The notes beneath the pieces were generated by a model. The model searched no databases, was not told the origin of the DNA, and was given only the letters and a program-made list of their open reading frames with translations. Shown here in pieces: positions 33,901-44,162 of a DNA stretch of 64,000 bases. The stretch is taken from positions 31,024,012 to 31,088,011 of the forward strand of contig CP154954.1 of the NCBI GenBank assembly GCA_039621445.1, in the 5' to 3' direction. A program made the translations under genes and the position numbers. The DNA comes from Euglena gracilis. Lineage: Eukaryota > Euglenida > Euglenophyceae > Euglenales. Each line of letters begins with the position of its first letter. The stretch's first letter is position 1.

Positions 33901-34889
33901 CTCGTGAAGGATATCCATCGCGAGGAGTCGGCAGGGCATGAGATGACTCTTGCCCAACGTTGGAATTATGTGTCAAAGCATCATAAGCTCACACAAGTTT
34001 TGGGACAAATACAGTCCTCTTTTCAAACGCATCCCACCGCGGGAATCCCTGCGGGTGCGGTTAATGCGTTGCAAAAATCACCCATGTCACCGAGATCACC
34101 CACCACGGACGGAAAACGCGGAATCAGCGTTCTTCGGACCAAGGCACGGATAAACTGTGCTTTTTGTGCAACAAATCTGGTCACATGTCTCGGGAATGCC
34201 CGAATCCCGATGCACGAAAGCGTACTAGAAGCCCAAGGGGCTCGACCTCCTCACGGGGATCGGGTTCCTCGTCGTTTTCATGTCAATTGGGAGTTTCATG
34301 GTCTTAGGAGAACCGCTTTAGCGGTAGTAGGCCCAAGTCACCATCGCGTGATGGTCGGGAAAACCGCCCCCCTCGCGGTCGGTCACCTGGTCCCTCTACC
34401 CGAAAACGGCATTTCAATCGCGACTCTTCACGATCTCGTTCGCGAGGTGGATCATCCTCTTCGCGCGAGTCATCGGGGAAACCCTGGTACACCGGTCATG
34501 GTCGACGGGAAACCCGTTCACCACGACGGTTTGATGGAAGAACGGAATACCGTTCCCCCTGTTATGCGGAATCCCGCCACAAAAGCCGTTGTTCACTTTG
34601 CGGTTCCAAAGACCATCACTCACCCAAATGTGCCAGATCTCGTTCCCCCCGGCCCGGCTACGGAAATCGCGGTAAGCGCCGCGAGGACCGTGGTAACTCC
34701 TCCATCCGGCAAAAAGTTGGTTTCAAGATTTCTTGTTTGGAGGAGGACACCCCAGCTTCGGGCAGGGAGGGGGATGAGACCTCGGATGGGGAATTTAATG
34801 AGGCCCGAATGGCGGTGCGCTCATTGAATTCCATCTATTCCACCAAAAAGTCCGTTGCCTGCTATGCGGCCGGTTCGGTTTTGGAGTAG
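30911..34889 (+). pseudogene. Giant coiled-coil gag of G4
   Basis: The ATG at 30911 follows a pyrimidine-rich stretch ending CAAAAG. The gene spans 3979 bases (about 1326 codons), far longer than the 250-500 residues usual for gypsy gag. Order: Ser/Leu/Pro-rich N-terminus; helical body over two long frames (31285-32097 and 32128-33546) with heptad-like repeats such as DISGIQAAIGELQ and KLPHLEDFSRYCKRIRHLE; a capsid-like region (VKPQWDRDPTTW at about 33552, QRWNYVSKHHKLTQVLGQIQ at about 33960); first knuckle CFLCNKSGHMSREC (about 34160, frameshifted); RS-rich linker; second knuckle CSLCGSKDHHSPKC (about 34590); conserved tail ending in UAG. At least four frameshifts break it. Confidence 0.75.
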
Positions 34890-34924
34890 GGGAGCCCGAG
34901 GTTCGAGGGCACGGACCTCTGGGC
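34887..34924 (+). promoter_or_regulatory. gag-pol UAG with downstream stem-loop (G4)
   Basis: UAG (34887-34889), GGGA, arm GCCCGAGGTTC (34894-34904), loop GAGGGCAC, arm GGACCTCTGGGC (34913-34924). The frame upstream (VLE-stop) and downstream (GSPRFEGTDLWADEQMEV) is the same, and it stays in register for 306 bases to the protease DTG at 35193, with one TGA just before the active site. Confidence 0.65.
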
Positions 34925-36615
34925 TGATGAACAGATGGAGGTAAAACCTGATCAACCTTGCCCCCCCTGCCCATCCGCCTTCACGGTCAGTACCCGGAAT
35001 TATTTCGGGTCCCCTACCACCCACTCCACATTTCCGCTCGGAATGCTGAGCAAAGTAGGAAAGGGTTCATGGGAAAGCTGGCATGCAAAAGTATTTCCGC
35101 CATACCCTTCACTTTGCGTACCACCAATGGAATCACTCGTCCAAGGGGAAATCCGCATTCAAAATTTTTCCACCAAAGTTAAAATTTGAATTGACACTGG
35201 TTGTCGCATTGCACTGCTTTTTTGGTTGGGGTTGATACCGACCCCTCTCTTGGTAAGCGCCAAGAAACCGATCAAAGTTACAACCGCGGATAACACCCCC
35301 ATGTGCGGTGGTGATTTGGGATGTGTGCTCGAGATACTCTTGCCCATCTTTCCGAAGCATCTCTCACACCCCCCACAATTACAACATTTCACCAATATTT
35401 GGGGTTACGAGTCCGGAATTCACGGGTCTGACGTAATTCTGGGATACCCATGTTTACACCAGTACCGATTGGTTGTGGATTGCCACTCCCACGGTTTGCG
35501 CACAGCACCCACCACCGCATTGCCACCCAAACCACCATTACCATTGGCATCCACTATGACGACCACCACTTTTCCAACACCGTTATCCACCACACCAACA
35601 ACCGTTTTCCACACCCGGGGTACGGAGAAAGCCTCCCGCCTACCCAATGAGACACCTACATGCGTTCCACATGGGGTAGGGCAAGCAAGTAGCGGTACCC
35701 CCGCCGTTTCACTGGGTTACAAGACGAAAGCCCAAAGGCCTGCAGTACGTACGGTGTCGAGTAGTCGCCCAGCTACACCACCACTCTGTTACCCACCAGT
35801 TGTGCCGAATCCAGGCACACCTGTACAAGACTCACCGGCTAATGCCACCGACACCCACTTACCCGCACACCCGTCACACCATCACACTTCCTTCCAATGT
35901 GTGCACTGCAGGAGAATTTCCACCCAAATCGGATTTCGATTGTGGATGTTTAGGTAAAAATCCGACACTAATCGCTGTTCCGAAAACGGAATCCACACCC
36001 AAGGATACACTTGGTTGTAGCCCGCAATGCGCGGAGATACACCGAGTAATCCAACAACGCGGATTAGCCTCGTTGTTTGGAAACGCGAAAAGCGTCATTC
36101 CTAAATACCATCCTGATCACACTTGGTATGGATTTGATGCGGAATGAGGAAAACCCCATACTGTCCAAACTACCTTGGTATTAACTCTTGAGGTAGTGGA
36201 AGACAGCCCGCATGTTTGTGGATCCATTCATTGTGTTTCTTCACTCCAACCCGGAAATCGGGTGCATGAATACACGAAACGCGTATGGAATGCTTTCAAT
36301 TTTGGTCAATAACGCATATTGGAACGATGGTTTTCCAAATTCGCGACATTTGCTGATTCCTTTGAATTGGCATTAGGAATCGATTCCTTTTCATCCAATG
36401 CACATGCCCGCTTGCCACGTTATTGGTCTCAACACTCCAACGCATTTGATAAATTTATCGGATGAGTGGTTGAGAAAATTCTGCGGGGTGAAGCCCGTGG
36501 AGTTATTCTCATACCTATCATTCCGGAAGCGGAATGGTTCACCCAACTATCGTATGTGTGTTTTCATTGGTGGGATTTACCCACTAATGAACCGATTATT
36601 GAATTGCTTCAAAAA
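34890..36615 (+). pseudogene. Protease and spacer of G4 pol, truncated
   Basis: The linker has CPPCPSAF and LGMLSKVGKGSW. The DTG active site is at 35193-35201, preceded by a TGA. CGGDLGC and GSDVILGYPCL-QYRLVVDC close the protease. The spacer holds CVHCRRIST, then a frameshift and CGCLGKN-like residues at about 35940, and RGVILIPIIPEAEWFTQLSY at about 36490. The frame ends where D2 begins. Confidence 0.68.
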
Positions 36616-36739
36616 CCAAAACAATTAGGCCAGAATGGGGAACCCCCCCTTCCAGGATTGCGGTGCCGATTCTACAAGAGGGGCATGAGTTGGTTTACTC
36701 AAAAGATTGCACCTTTCTGCCCAAGAAGTTTGTGAAATT

Positions 36740-37320
36740 GGCCTGTTTGAGGGTTTTATCAACGACTTGGTGCCCCAAGCGTTTTAGAAGGTGCCCTGAC
36801 AGCCCTAATTTCAGTGCACAATCAGGCCTCAAAGGGCAAAGTGCGTAACCAGAGGTGTCTCATACTCCCTCGAGGAAAAACGACAAGGGAGGAAGGGACA
36901 CCGAGGGCGAAGCACAAAGGCCCTGTGAGCCCAAGATCCCCACCCCTAAAAAAAAATTTGTCTTCAAAAGCACTCGGGATGCAGGATAAGGGAGCCGGGA
37001 GGGCGTGGAGGGAACCCACCCAGGGGCAAGAAGCCATGTCGCCATGTCGGAGCAGAAGCGTCAGCCAACTCCGGCGAGACGGCAGTGCAGTGTGATTGTT
37101 CGCTGCCCCGGGTTAGGTGTACTCTTTTGGTGCCCTTTTTCGCCGGGGGTTAGCTAAATCATAAATAGCCCTTCGACAACCCAGAAGAAAGCAACTGGTT
37201 TTCAAACAAAGGAAAACCAAAGGATAAGTCAATGTGAAGGGAATATTCAGAAGTACACAGACCAGAAAAATCTCAATTTACACGTCAATAATTCATTTTA
37301 ATTTCGTCTGTAATGAACAA
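36740..37320 (+). repeat. Terminal/leader region of D2
   Basis: Matches 52330-52885, 57100-57440 and the minus strand at 60030-60450. Shared landmarks: CAGTGCACAATCAGGCCTCA, a CTCCCTCGAGGAAAAACGAC block, GGGACACCGAGGGCGAAGCA, CAACTCCGGCGAGAC and CCCTTCGACAACCCAGAAG. It separates the end of one element's 3' gene from the gag of the next and so acts as an element terminus. Confidence 0.65.
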
Positions 37321-37324
37321 TGAA

Positions 37325-38100
37325 GATCTATAAGAAGCTGCAGTTATGCAGTCGACGTGAACTACCTGGAGCAGCTGTCGCCGCTGCAGCCGGAGGACCT
37401 GGAGGTGCAGACGACATGACGTGAACCGGGGCCGCAGATCCGAGTTTCAGCGATTACCCAGCAGAAAACCCCAGCCAGTGACGGCCAAGGCCTGTGGAGG
37501 TAAACCTCCAGCCCAGCAGAAACGCCTGGTAATTTTTGTCCAACGAAGAAAGATGGGACAAAAGCACACCACACGATTCCAAAGACATTTTCCACAATGG
37601 CGCCAAAACGCCAGAACAAACTTCGAACAGAAGAGGAGAAGATGGAATCAAGGCCAAGGTGGAGGCCATGGTGGCCAATCCCAAAAGCATTTCTTTTCAG
37701 AAAGGGGACGAAAAGGTGCGCCAAAAAAACCAAAACCATCTAACACAACTACCACCACCAAGGTGAAGAGGCGGGGGCACAGCAGCCCCGCCAGATTTCA
37801 TTCAAGTATATCTGAAGACCAACGTCAATGCCAGCCCCAGGGAGGAGAGATCAAGTGCCAATGACGTCAGAATCCAAAAAAAATTTCTTTTGAACGGCCA
37901 TGAATGTCAAAAAGTGCAAGCCCGCGGAGGCCATCATCTTCAGGACCAAATGGCCAGAACTCACAGGGCCATGAAGGCCAAAGGGGTGGTCCAGAATTGG
38001 ACCCCCAGAAGCTAAGGTGCCACCCCAAATATATCAATCCATTTCGGCAGCCGCAGTAAGATGCCCCAGAGGAGGCACAGGAGGACAACGGGGTCAGCCG
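37325..38100 (+). pseudogene. gag-like ORF of D2
   Basis: ATG at about 37321 opens MKIYKKLQLCSRRELPGAAV followed by Ala/Gly-rich GGPGGADDM, then a stop. Later frames are Gly/Gln/Arg/Asn-rich (NRGRRSEFQRLPSRKPQPV, GRKGAPKKPKPSNTTTTTK) and end with a His/Gly-rich stretch. No zinc knuckle or known capsid motif. Assigned as gag from place and basic, Gly-rich composition. Confidence 0.45.
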
Positions 38101-38189
38101 CCCAGATCAATTCTTTATTCCCAAGGAAGGAAAAATCAAGGGGGGCACACTAAAAGGCCCCTCTATAGTATGTAAGCAGACAAACTGCA

Positions 38190-39502
38190 TAAAAAGATGG
38201 AGGACCAGAGGGTCTGTGAGAGAGAGGGTGAATCCCCTCCCGTCGATTACATTCAGGAAACCATCAAAACACCAGGGAAAACGAGGGTTGTGAAATGTCG
38301 CACAACCACAACCAATTTCCCAGAAAACATATTGATCAGGGATAAAAATTACATTGAGAAAAAGTGGGGGGGCACCCCCTTGGACCAGAGACTGCAAAAA
38401 GTCTGAAATGGTGGCTGAAAACTGCCGCCGGAGCGGCCTCGAACTCAACAATGATAGCATTCACCCCCCTTGGGTCAAACCACAAAAATTATACAGATAT
38501 CCGAAACCAAAAGCCATCCTGAACCTGAACCAGGCGGGAAAAAATCATGTTGGACTATGAAAAAAATGGGTCCATAAAGATAGTTCACGATTCAGTAACC
38601 AAACATGTAATTCACTGGTTCCTGATACCAAATCCAGAAGAGGAAAAAACGAAGAGGCGGTTCACATGGGTCTGCAGGGAAATAAGCCACAATTTTCCTG
38701 TGAAAGCCTTCACATTTGATCACGTTCAAAACATTTTTGAACGTTTTGAAGAAAGACAACTCGGAGGCAAAATGGGCTTAAAAGACGCATATTATCACCT
38801 TGCAGTTAACCCGGTCCTAAACACCTTTCTTGCATAAGGTGGGCGGGCAAAACTGGGAATTCAAGGCGAGCTGTTTCTGCCTAAATGTGATACCCAAAAT
38901 TTTTACGTCAGTCATGAACACATTCGAAAAGCGTTGGACTACAAAATGATTCCAGGTTGTCTTTTACCTGGACAACATTTTTGTGGTAGCCCCCTACCAA
39001 AAATGCATTGCAAAAACACTTGAACGGGGTTGTCAGAGACCTAATCGATTCGGGTTTCAAAATAAATGTCAAAACGTCAACCCTACAGCCCACACAAGTT
39101 GTAGGACATTTGGGCTTTCAGTTAAATTTGCAGGAGGGAAAATTTTACATTCCTCCCAAAAGGTGAAAACAATAAAAAGCAAACTGGGAAAGTTGTGAAA
39201 AAAATATTTCGTTTCGAAAAGGCAGTTCGTAACCACTTTGGGCCCAATTAGATACAACCTCGTGCCCCTGCCCTTCCTAAGCGCTTTCACAGATTCCCTA
39301 ACATTATTTTTCGTCAAAAAGCCAGCAGCACCATGGGACTCGAAGCATTCCATTTCACAGGACATAAAAGCCCAATTGGGAAAATAGTTTAAAATCTGCT
39401 GGACACCTGCGGGAGGAGGCCATTCACCAACAATGCAACAAGGTTGTTACCCTCAGACATCAGCACCCAAGCCTGGGGCAGGCTGTATATTAGTACTGGA
39501 GG
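38190..39502 (+). pseudogene. DIRS-like reverse transcriptase of D2
   Basis: RT pieces run from about 38230 to 39250. Motif A is GGKMGLKDAYYHLAVNP (about 38765-38815). The catalytic loop reads FYLDNIFVVAP (about 38955), with the second Asp changed to Asn. The thumb-like LQPTQVVGHLGFQLNLQEG and YIPPKR follow. The palm and connection then lead into LLPSDIST-AWGRLY, the start of RNase H, before truncation at 39502. Style of motif A (LKDAYYHI) and the GFQLN thumb fits DIRS-type RTs. Several stops. Confidence 0.75.
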
Positions 39503-40374
39503 TACACTATTCCCCCATATACCGTCTCACCTTTGCGCCGCACTTTTTGCTTTTTCTTACCCTCACCCTTTCACCTTTTCTGTCGCGAATTGGAAAGGAA
39601 TGCCTGGGTTTCTCTTTTTCTTTCCCCGCACAAGTCATTTTCTGAGGCACTGTTGGCCAACGTCCCTGAATTTTTTTTAAAAAAATCGAAATCGCAGTCT
39701 CGCTGAATGAAAGCTGCCAAAAAAAAGGAATTTCACCGAGGGGGTATCGTGGGACTTAAGCCTTGGGGTAGAGTGCCCAGAGTTGGTTTCGCTCATAATT
39801 TTCAGATTTTGTGTTCAAAGACCCGTTTCCCATGCTTGTCGGAGGAAAGGGGTGGGGGGGCTTCCCCCGAAGACCTGATTTTTCAGAGTCCCCCAAGGTG
39901 CCCGATATTATGGCTGGGGGGGGTCAGACTCTTAACAACGATTTTAAAAAAAAGCGACAGGATCCGTTTCAAAAAAAAACACAGAATTTTCGCCCCCCCC
40001 AAAAAAATTCTATTTCACTCTCCCCGTTTTTGTTCGGCGGGGGGGCAGAAAAACAGGTCCGACTGACGTCGCAAGGGAGGGGGTGGCGGCTGCCGCGGGC
40101 GTCGGCAGCCAAAAAAATTCCCAAAAATCTCAAAAAAAAACCCCGGTAGGATTACCCAAAGTAAGTCAACCGCCACGCCAGTTGAATTGGAACCCCAGCA
40201 AATTTCAAGAAGAATTTGAGATTTCGATTTGAGAATCAGAAAAGAAGAAAAGTCAATTGGAGACTTGAAGAGCAAAAAGATTAATTCAAATATCAAAAGG
40301 AAGCCAAGGCGTTCATTTCCACATTCTTTTTCCCACTCAACACCTGAATTAAAAGGTGATTGCCCACCATCTCA
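39503..40374. other. Unassigned stretch before U1
   Basis: Begins at the break in D2. It is pyrimidine-rich to about 39660, then has poly-A and poly-G/C runs, and from about 40150 an A-rich leader up to the U1 ATG. No ORF with recognisable features. The last 220 bases could be the 5' untranslated part of the U unit. Confidence 0.4.
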
Positions 40375-43022
40375 ATGCCCGCCAGCAAAGCGCACTACTT
40401 GCCACATCCAAAGCTACAAAACGGATGGGAATCATCCCTTGACGCACTGAAGACAATGTTCGACAATGTCCGAGAATTCGGACCACAAGGCATACAATTG
40501 GAAGTATTCCCACTTCCAAAGGATATACAATTGGTGACACACGAAACGTTCTGTTACAATTACCAAATTTTCCTCAACGAACACTACGGGGCCCACTTCC
40601 AAGTGGTCGGAATCGACCTGACATGCCCACAAAAATTCGTCGTTTGGCGCACCGACTGCCTCCACAAGTTCCTGGTGGACTTCTGGGGCTTTGGTGTGCG
40701 CGGTCGGACAACCGACCGCCCAAACGCACAAAGGGCGCAGCCACACCAACGGGAATGGGCGGAGGCCCAACAACAACGGAGACTACTTGGACACATCTGC
40801 CACAATCCCCTTTGAAGTTAGGAAAATCGGATACGCCAGACGAAACCACCGACAAATGCATCTGCACATGCAGACGTTCCAATGGAGAGCATGGGTGTCC
40901 TATGCTCTGGAAATCTACAATGTATTCAACCCAAAACAACAACTCCCATAAGAATACCTCCCTCTTCGCTTCGACCTGAATGGGACGAAGACGGAAAACG
41001 GAAGTACATCAAACGCCTGTTTGGCGAAACCCTCCGAAGAGAGGACTTTGCCCCACTTTTCAAGGGCAAACGTACAAATAAGGATGGGTTGGCCATCCCG
41101 ATACTGGACTGCCTTCCTCGCGGATCCTCGGGAGGAAACAAAATTTTCGTATGGCAAAACTTCCGTCTGCGACCACGTATAAAACTCCCTGAACCCCAGG
41201 AGACGGAACCCGAAACAGCACAGTCTGCAGTTGAACAACCTCCAACGGTTGCATCTACAACGTCACCAGCCACAGCAGCAGCGAAGCCTGCAACCAAACG
41301 TCCGGAAGAACGTTTGCCACAACCTCCACCTACACCTACCATGTCTGTGGAACACACTCCCGTACACTCTTCAGACTCTTCGTCCGTTTCCTCTTCCGGG
41401 GTCACCCAGCGATGAGGAAATGGAAGAAGGGACAGACAATGAACACAGTAAACGCTCCGTCTCCTCCGCATCTGTGGAGTCTAAACCCGAAGATGCCGGC
41501 GTACAACATGCTGTAAGGGCCGAAGTACCAACTACAACGCCTGCTCAAACACGACCACAAACACCATTGCCAGACGCGGAACCTGACGCGCCTGCAGAAT
41601 TTACAATGGCCGAAGTGCCTGCAGACTCCACAACGGCCGTAGCACCTTCGGCAGACGTGGTAGCACCTACTCCCGCACATGCGGAAGCTGGACAGGAAGC
41701 AACTGATGCTGAGATAATCGCATTTCGCGAACTGATCACAAAACAACAACGGGAAGGTATCGAAAGATACCAAGACCCCGACGACGTTATACTCATACCA
41801 CCACAAGTTGGACGCGCTGCAGAACGCGTCCTCGGAAGCGTCCGAAGTGGCGTAGCCTCGATGGTTGCAATGGTGCGATCGAGGTCCTCCTTCCACGCGA
41901 AGTCCCCGTGACACGGGACTTGGCGAACAACTCATACAAGAAGTCCCGACTTCAGCCCCAGCATTGGCAGCACACGCGGCCAGTTCTACTGCTGACGTCC
42001 ACACACCCGAAGCGGTGACACCAACCGAATCGACTACGGTCGAACAAACGCCACCACATGACACAACACCCGTAGTGGTACACACACCTGAACAGGTGGT
42101 ACCGACGGCTCCTGACGTACCACCTACCACCACACCAACGGTCAAACCTGCTCCAAAGTCGCCTGCAGAACGCCCCCTTCTGCCACAGCGGAAAGAGAAA
42201 GGCAGTAAGCCTAAAGCTAAACCACAGCCTGCAGAACCCTGCAAACCTGCTGATTGACACAACAAACAAAAACCACCTCCACCTGGGAGTGGTAGCAAAT
42301 CAGGAAAGCGGGCGAAGACCCCAGCTGCTACCACACCAGCACCAACATATACCGAAGTGGCCGGGAAAAGCCGGGTAACTTCTACCCTCCGAAGTAGAAC
42401 TCGACAAGATACAACGTCTGAGACCTCGCAAGAGAAAAACATGCCGGTTGACGATAATGCCACCCTTTGGCTAGAGGACATTATCTCCAACCTGCCGAGC
42501 GTCGAAGAACGCATTACCATGATACAATCAGCCCGCGAACGCAGAATTTTGTTGAACAAGTGGATTGAACCACTGTTCTTCAACGAACAGAAGTACAACT
42601 ACTATGTTCGCCATATTTGGCGATTCTACAGTGCCAGATCACCAAGAGTGTTTGCCCAATACCTTGGGGAAACATTCCTGTTTGATAATAGGCCGAATGG
42701 TCAAACAACGTGGCCCTGTACTGTTTGTCACAACATTCGTAACAGCATGCCAGCTGTGCATGTCTGTTATGCCGACAACAAACGGAAAAATTTTCACCAG
42801 AATGAGTTCGTTCCAAATACAGCCGCTTTGAATTGCGGTGATTCCATCCTTGCCTGGAGAAAACTGAACAACTTCCGGTGTTCGGAAGAGGACAGTGACC
42901 GTGACGTACCAGTTTTCTGTGTCAACTGCCTACGGGCAGACACATGGTTGGCCGCAGATGGCGGAAATCTCAAGATCGTACCCGGAAGCGAGGACGTTCT
43001 GGAAGATATCCTGAAATTCTAA
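40375..43022 (+). pseudogene. U1: large unidentified protein, frameshifted
   Basis: ATG at 40375. Following the frame that keeps natural composition, the gene spans about 880 codons with shifts near 40700, 40950, 41400 and 41900 and one TGA at 42255. N-terminal region: globular, aromatic-rich (WESSLDALKTMFDNVREFG, DLTCPQKFVVWRTDCLHKFL, MQTFQWRAWVSYALEIYNVF). Middle: Pro/Thr/Ala/Val-rich low complexity (41200-42350). C-terminal domain (42450-43022): LEDIISNLPSVEERITMIQS, YVRHIWRFYSARSPRVFAQY, CTVCHN and CVNCLRAD Cys pairs. I recognise no family. Sequencing indels cannot be excluded as the cause of the shifts. Confidence 0.5.
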
Positions 43023-43037
43023 AAAACAAAACGACAA

Positions 43038-43670
43038 ATGTACCAGCACAAAAGCTTCAAGAAAGCTGAAGATTTTGACCGTGGCGGAATCGCCTTTGAC
43101 TTCCAAACTGAATCCGGCGGAATCAGAATTGCTGTGGAATGTACAAAAGGGCGATTGCCCCTACTCTTCAATGATGATGACTGGAAACGAGTCATTTACC
43201 CACTCTTTACAAAGCCTTCAACGGTTTCTGAAACCACACAACGATGGTTATTGCTTGACTATCCACCTGAACGACATGGTTACAAACATTATTCAGAAGG
43301 GGTTGGTACCATTCTGAAACCACATATACCCCGCTGTGCCTGTGCATCCCGCGCGCACAACGTTGATTTCAACGCTCTGCCTGGGATGCCACCACAGGTA
43401 CCAGCAAACCATCCAAGATGGAACTATTTCATATGGCCTGCAACTTTTCCGAGAGTTTTCTGGGAAAATTTGCAGATTTACCTCCACAAGCGAGCTGAAA
43501 CGCTCAAAACCGAACTCCCCAAGGAAATACAAGAAGTCAAAAGTTGGGTTATCTCACGGATCAACATGGATGATCCTGACAGGCATACCTTAGACTTACG
43601 TCCAACCGAAATGACCTTGGTACAAGACCCACACATGGGTGAGTACTTCAAGGAAACCCGCAAACGTTGA
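43038..43670 (+). CDS. U2: intact unidentified ORF
   Basis: ATG at 43038 (ACAAATGT), 15 bases after the U1 stop. It gives 210 residues without interruption. It contains RGGIAFDFQTESGG, RIAVECTKGR, LFNDDDWKRVIYPLF, a Cys pair CACASRAHNVDFN, the aromatic HPRWNYFIWPATFPRVFWEN and a helical YLHKRAETLKTELPKEIQEV. Composition is that of a globular protein. No catalytic motif, signal peptide or membrane helix is obvious. Its tight spacing to U1 and U3 suggests one transcript. Function unknown. Confidence 0.6.
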   Translation: MYQHKSFKKAEDFDRGGIAFDFQTESGGIRIAVECTKGRLPLLFNDDDWKRVIYPLFTKPSTVSETTQRWLLLDYPPERHGYKHYSEGVGTILKPHIPRCACASRAHNVDFNALPGMPPQVPANHPRWNYFIWPATFPRVFWENLQIYLHKRAETLKTELPKEIQEVKSWVISRINMDDPDRHTLDLRPTEMTLVQDPHMGEYFKETRKR

Positions 43671-43724
43671 GGGTTTCCTGCTCCGTACAATCAGCTACGG
43701 CTGAGATGGGCGTAGTCCCACATA

Positions 43725-44162
43725 ATGAGCGAAGTCTCGAGCGTGAATACGCACTTCATCATCGGATTCAACACCATTTCAAGACCCTGTGGCGGAATCG
43801 CCTTAAGTTCGGTCGACAACACGTTGATCGCGAAGATTCAAGACTACAAAGACACTACGGTGTCAAGTAAGATCACGCACAAAGCACAGCATGCGCGCCA
43901 GAATTCTTTTGCGCTTTGTGCTCCAAACACGGTAAGCGTAATTGGGAACCAGACAATGGTATCCTGGTACTGTCTCCCTGAACGTGGGACTGTGCCTGGC
44001 ATCCCGACTGGCCTGGTCCAGAAGGGGAATCGGGCAGAGCCCTGGGAGGGGGATGTGTACCAGGCAGCCATTCTGCCATGGCACTGTGTACCAGATACAA
44101 TGGGCTACGGCCTACAATCTGGCTATGGCCGGGATGTACACAGTGGCATGGTTAAACCATAA
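43725..44162 (+). CDS. U3: intact small unidentified ORF
   Basis: ATG at 43725, 54 bases after U2. It gives 145 residues with no break: THFIIGFNTISRPCGGIAL, NTLIAKIQDYKDTTVSSK, VSVIGNQTMVSWYCLPERG, VYQAAILPWHCVPDTMGY. The last codons overlap the proposed LTR start at 44135. It looks globular with several Cys residues but matches nothing I know. It could be the last gene of the U unit or a chance frame. Confidence 0.4.
   Translation: MSEVSSVNTHFIIGFNTISRPCGGIALSSVDNTLIAKIQDYKDTTVSSKITHKAQHARQNSFALCAPNTVSVIGNQTMVSWYCLPERGTVPGIPTGLVQKGNRAEPWEGDVYQAAILPWHCVPDTMGYGLQSGYGRDVHSGMVKP

Larger units (their letters stand above)
30156..36615 (+). mobile_element. Ty3/gypsy retrotransposon G4, 3'-truncated
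   Basis: LTR, PBS, the best-preserved giant gag, UAG cassette, protease and spacer are present. The element ends at about 36615 within the segment just upstream of RT (EAEWFTQLSYVCFHWWDLP), where DIRS-like D2 begins. RT, integrase and ORF3 are absent. Confidence 0.82.
36616..39502 (+). mobile_element. DIRS-like retroelement copy D2
   Basis: D2 begins with the tail of the 3' gene (AATTAGGCCAGAATGG) and the terminal region also seen at 52330-52860. It continues through leader, gag-like ORF and RT to the start of RNase H. It is cut at 39502 after TGGAG, where unrelated sequence (GTACACTATTCCC) starts. D5 continues past the same point with AAAGTGTCCAGAAG, which defines the break. Confidence 0.72.

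Noticed and set aside
36390-36615. Host gene fragment between G4 and D2
   Set aside because: The EAEWF and WWDLP motifs match the pre-RT segment of G3, so it is element sequence.
41402-42598. 398-codon open frame on the minus strand
   Set aside because: It is antisense to the Pro/Thr/Ala-rich part of U1 and is Gly/Val/Cys/Ser-rich as expected from that complement. U1 has the more natural composition and continues into U2.
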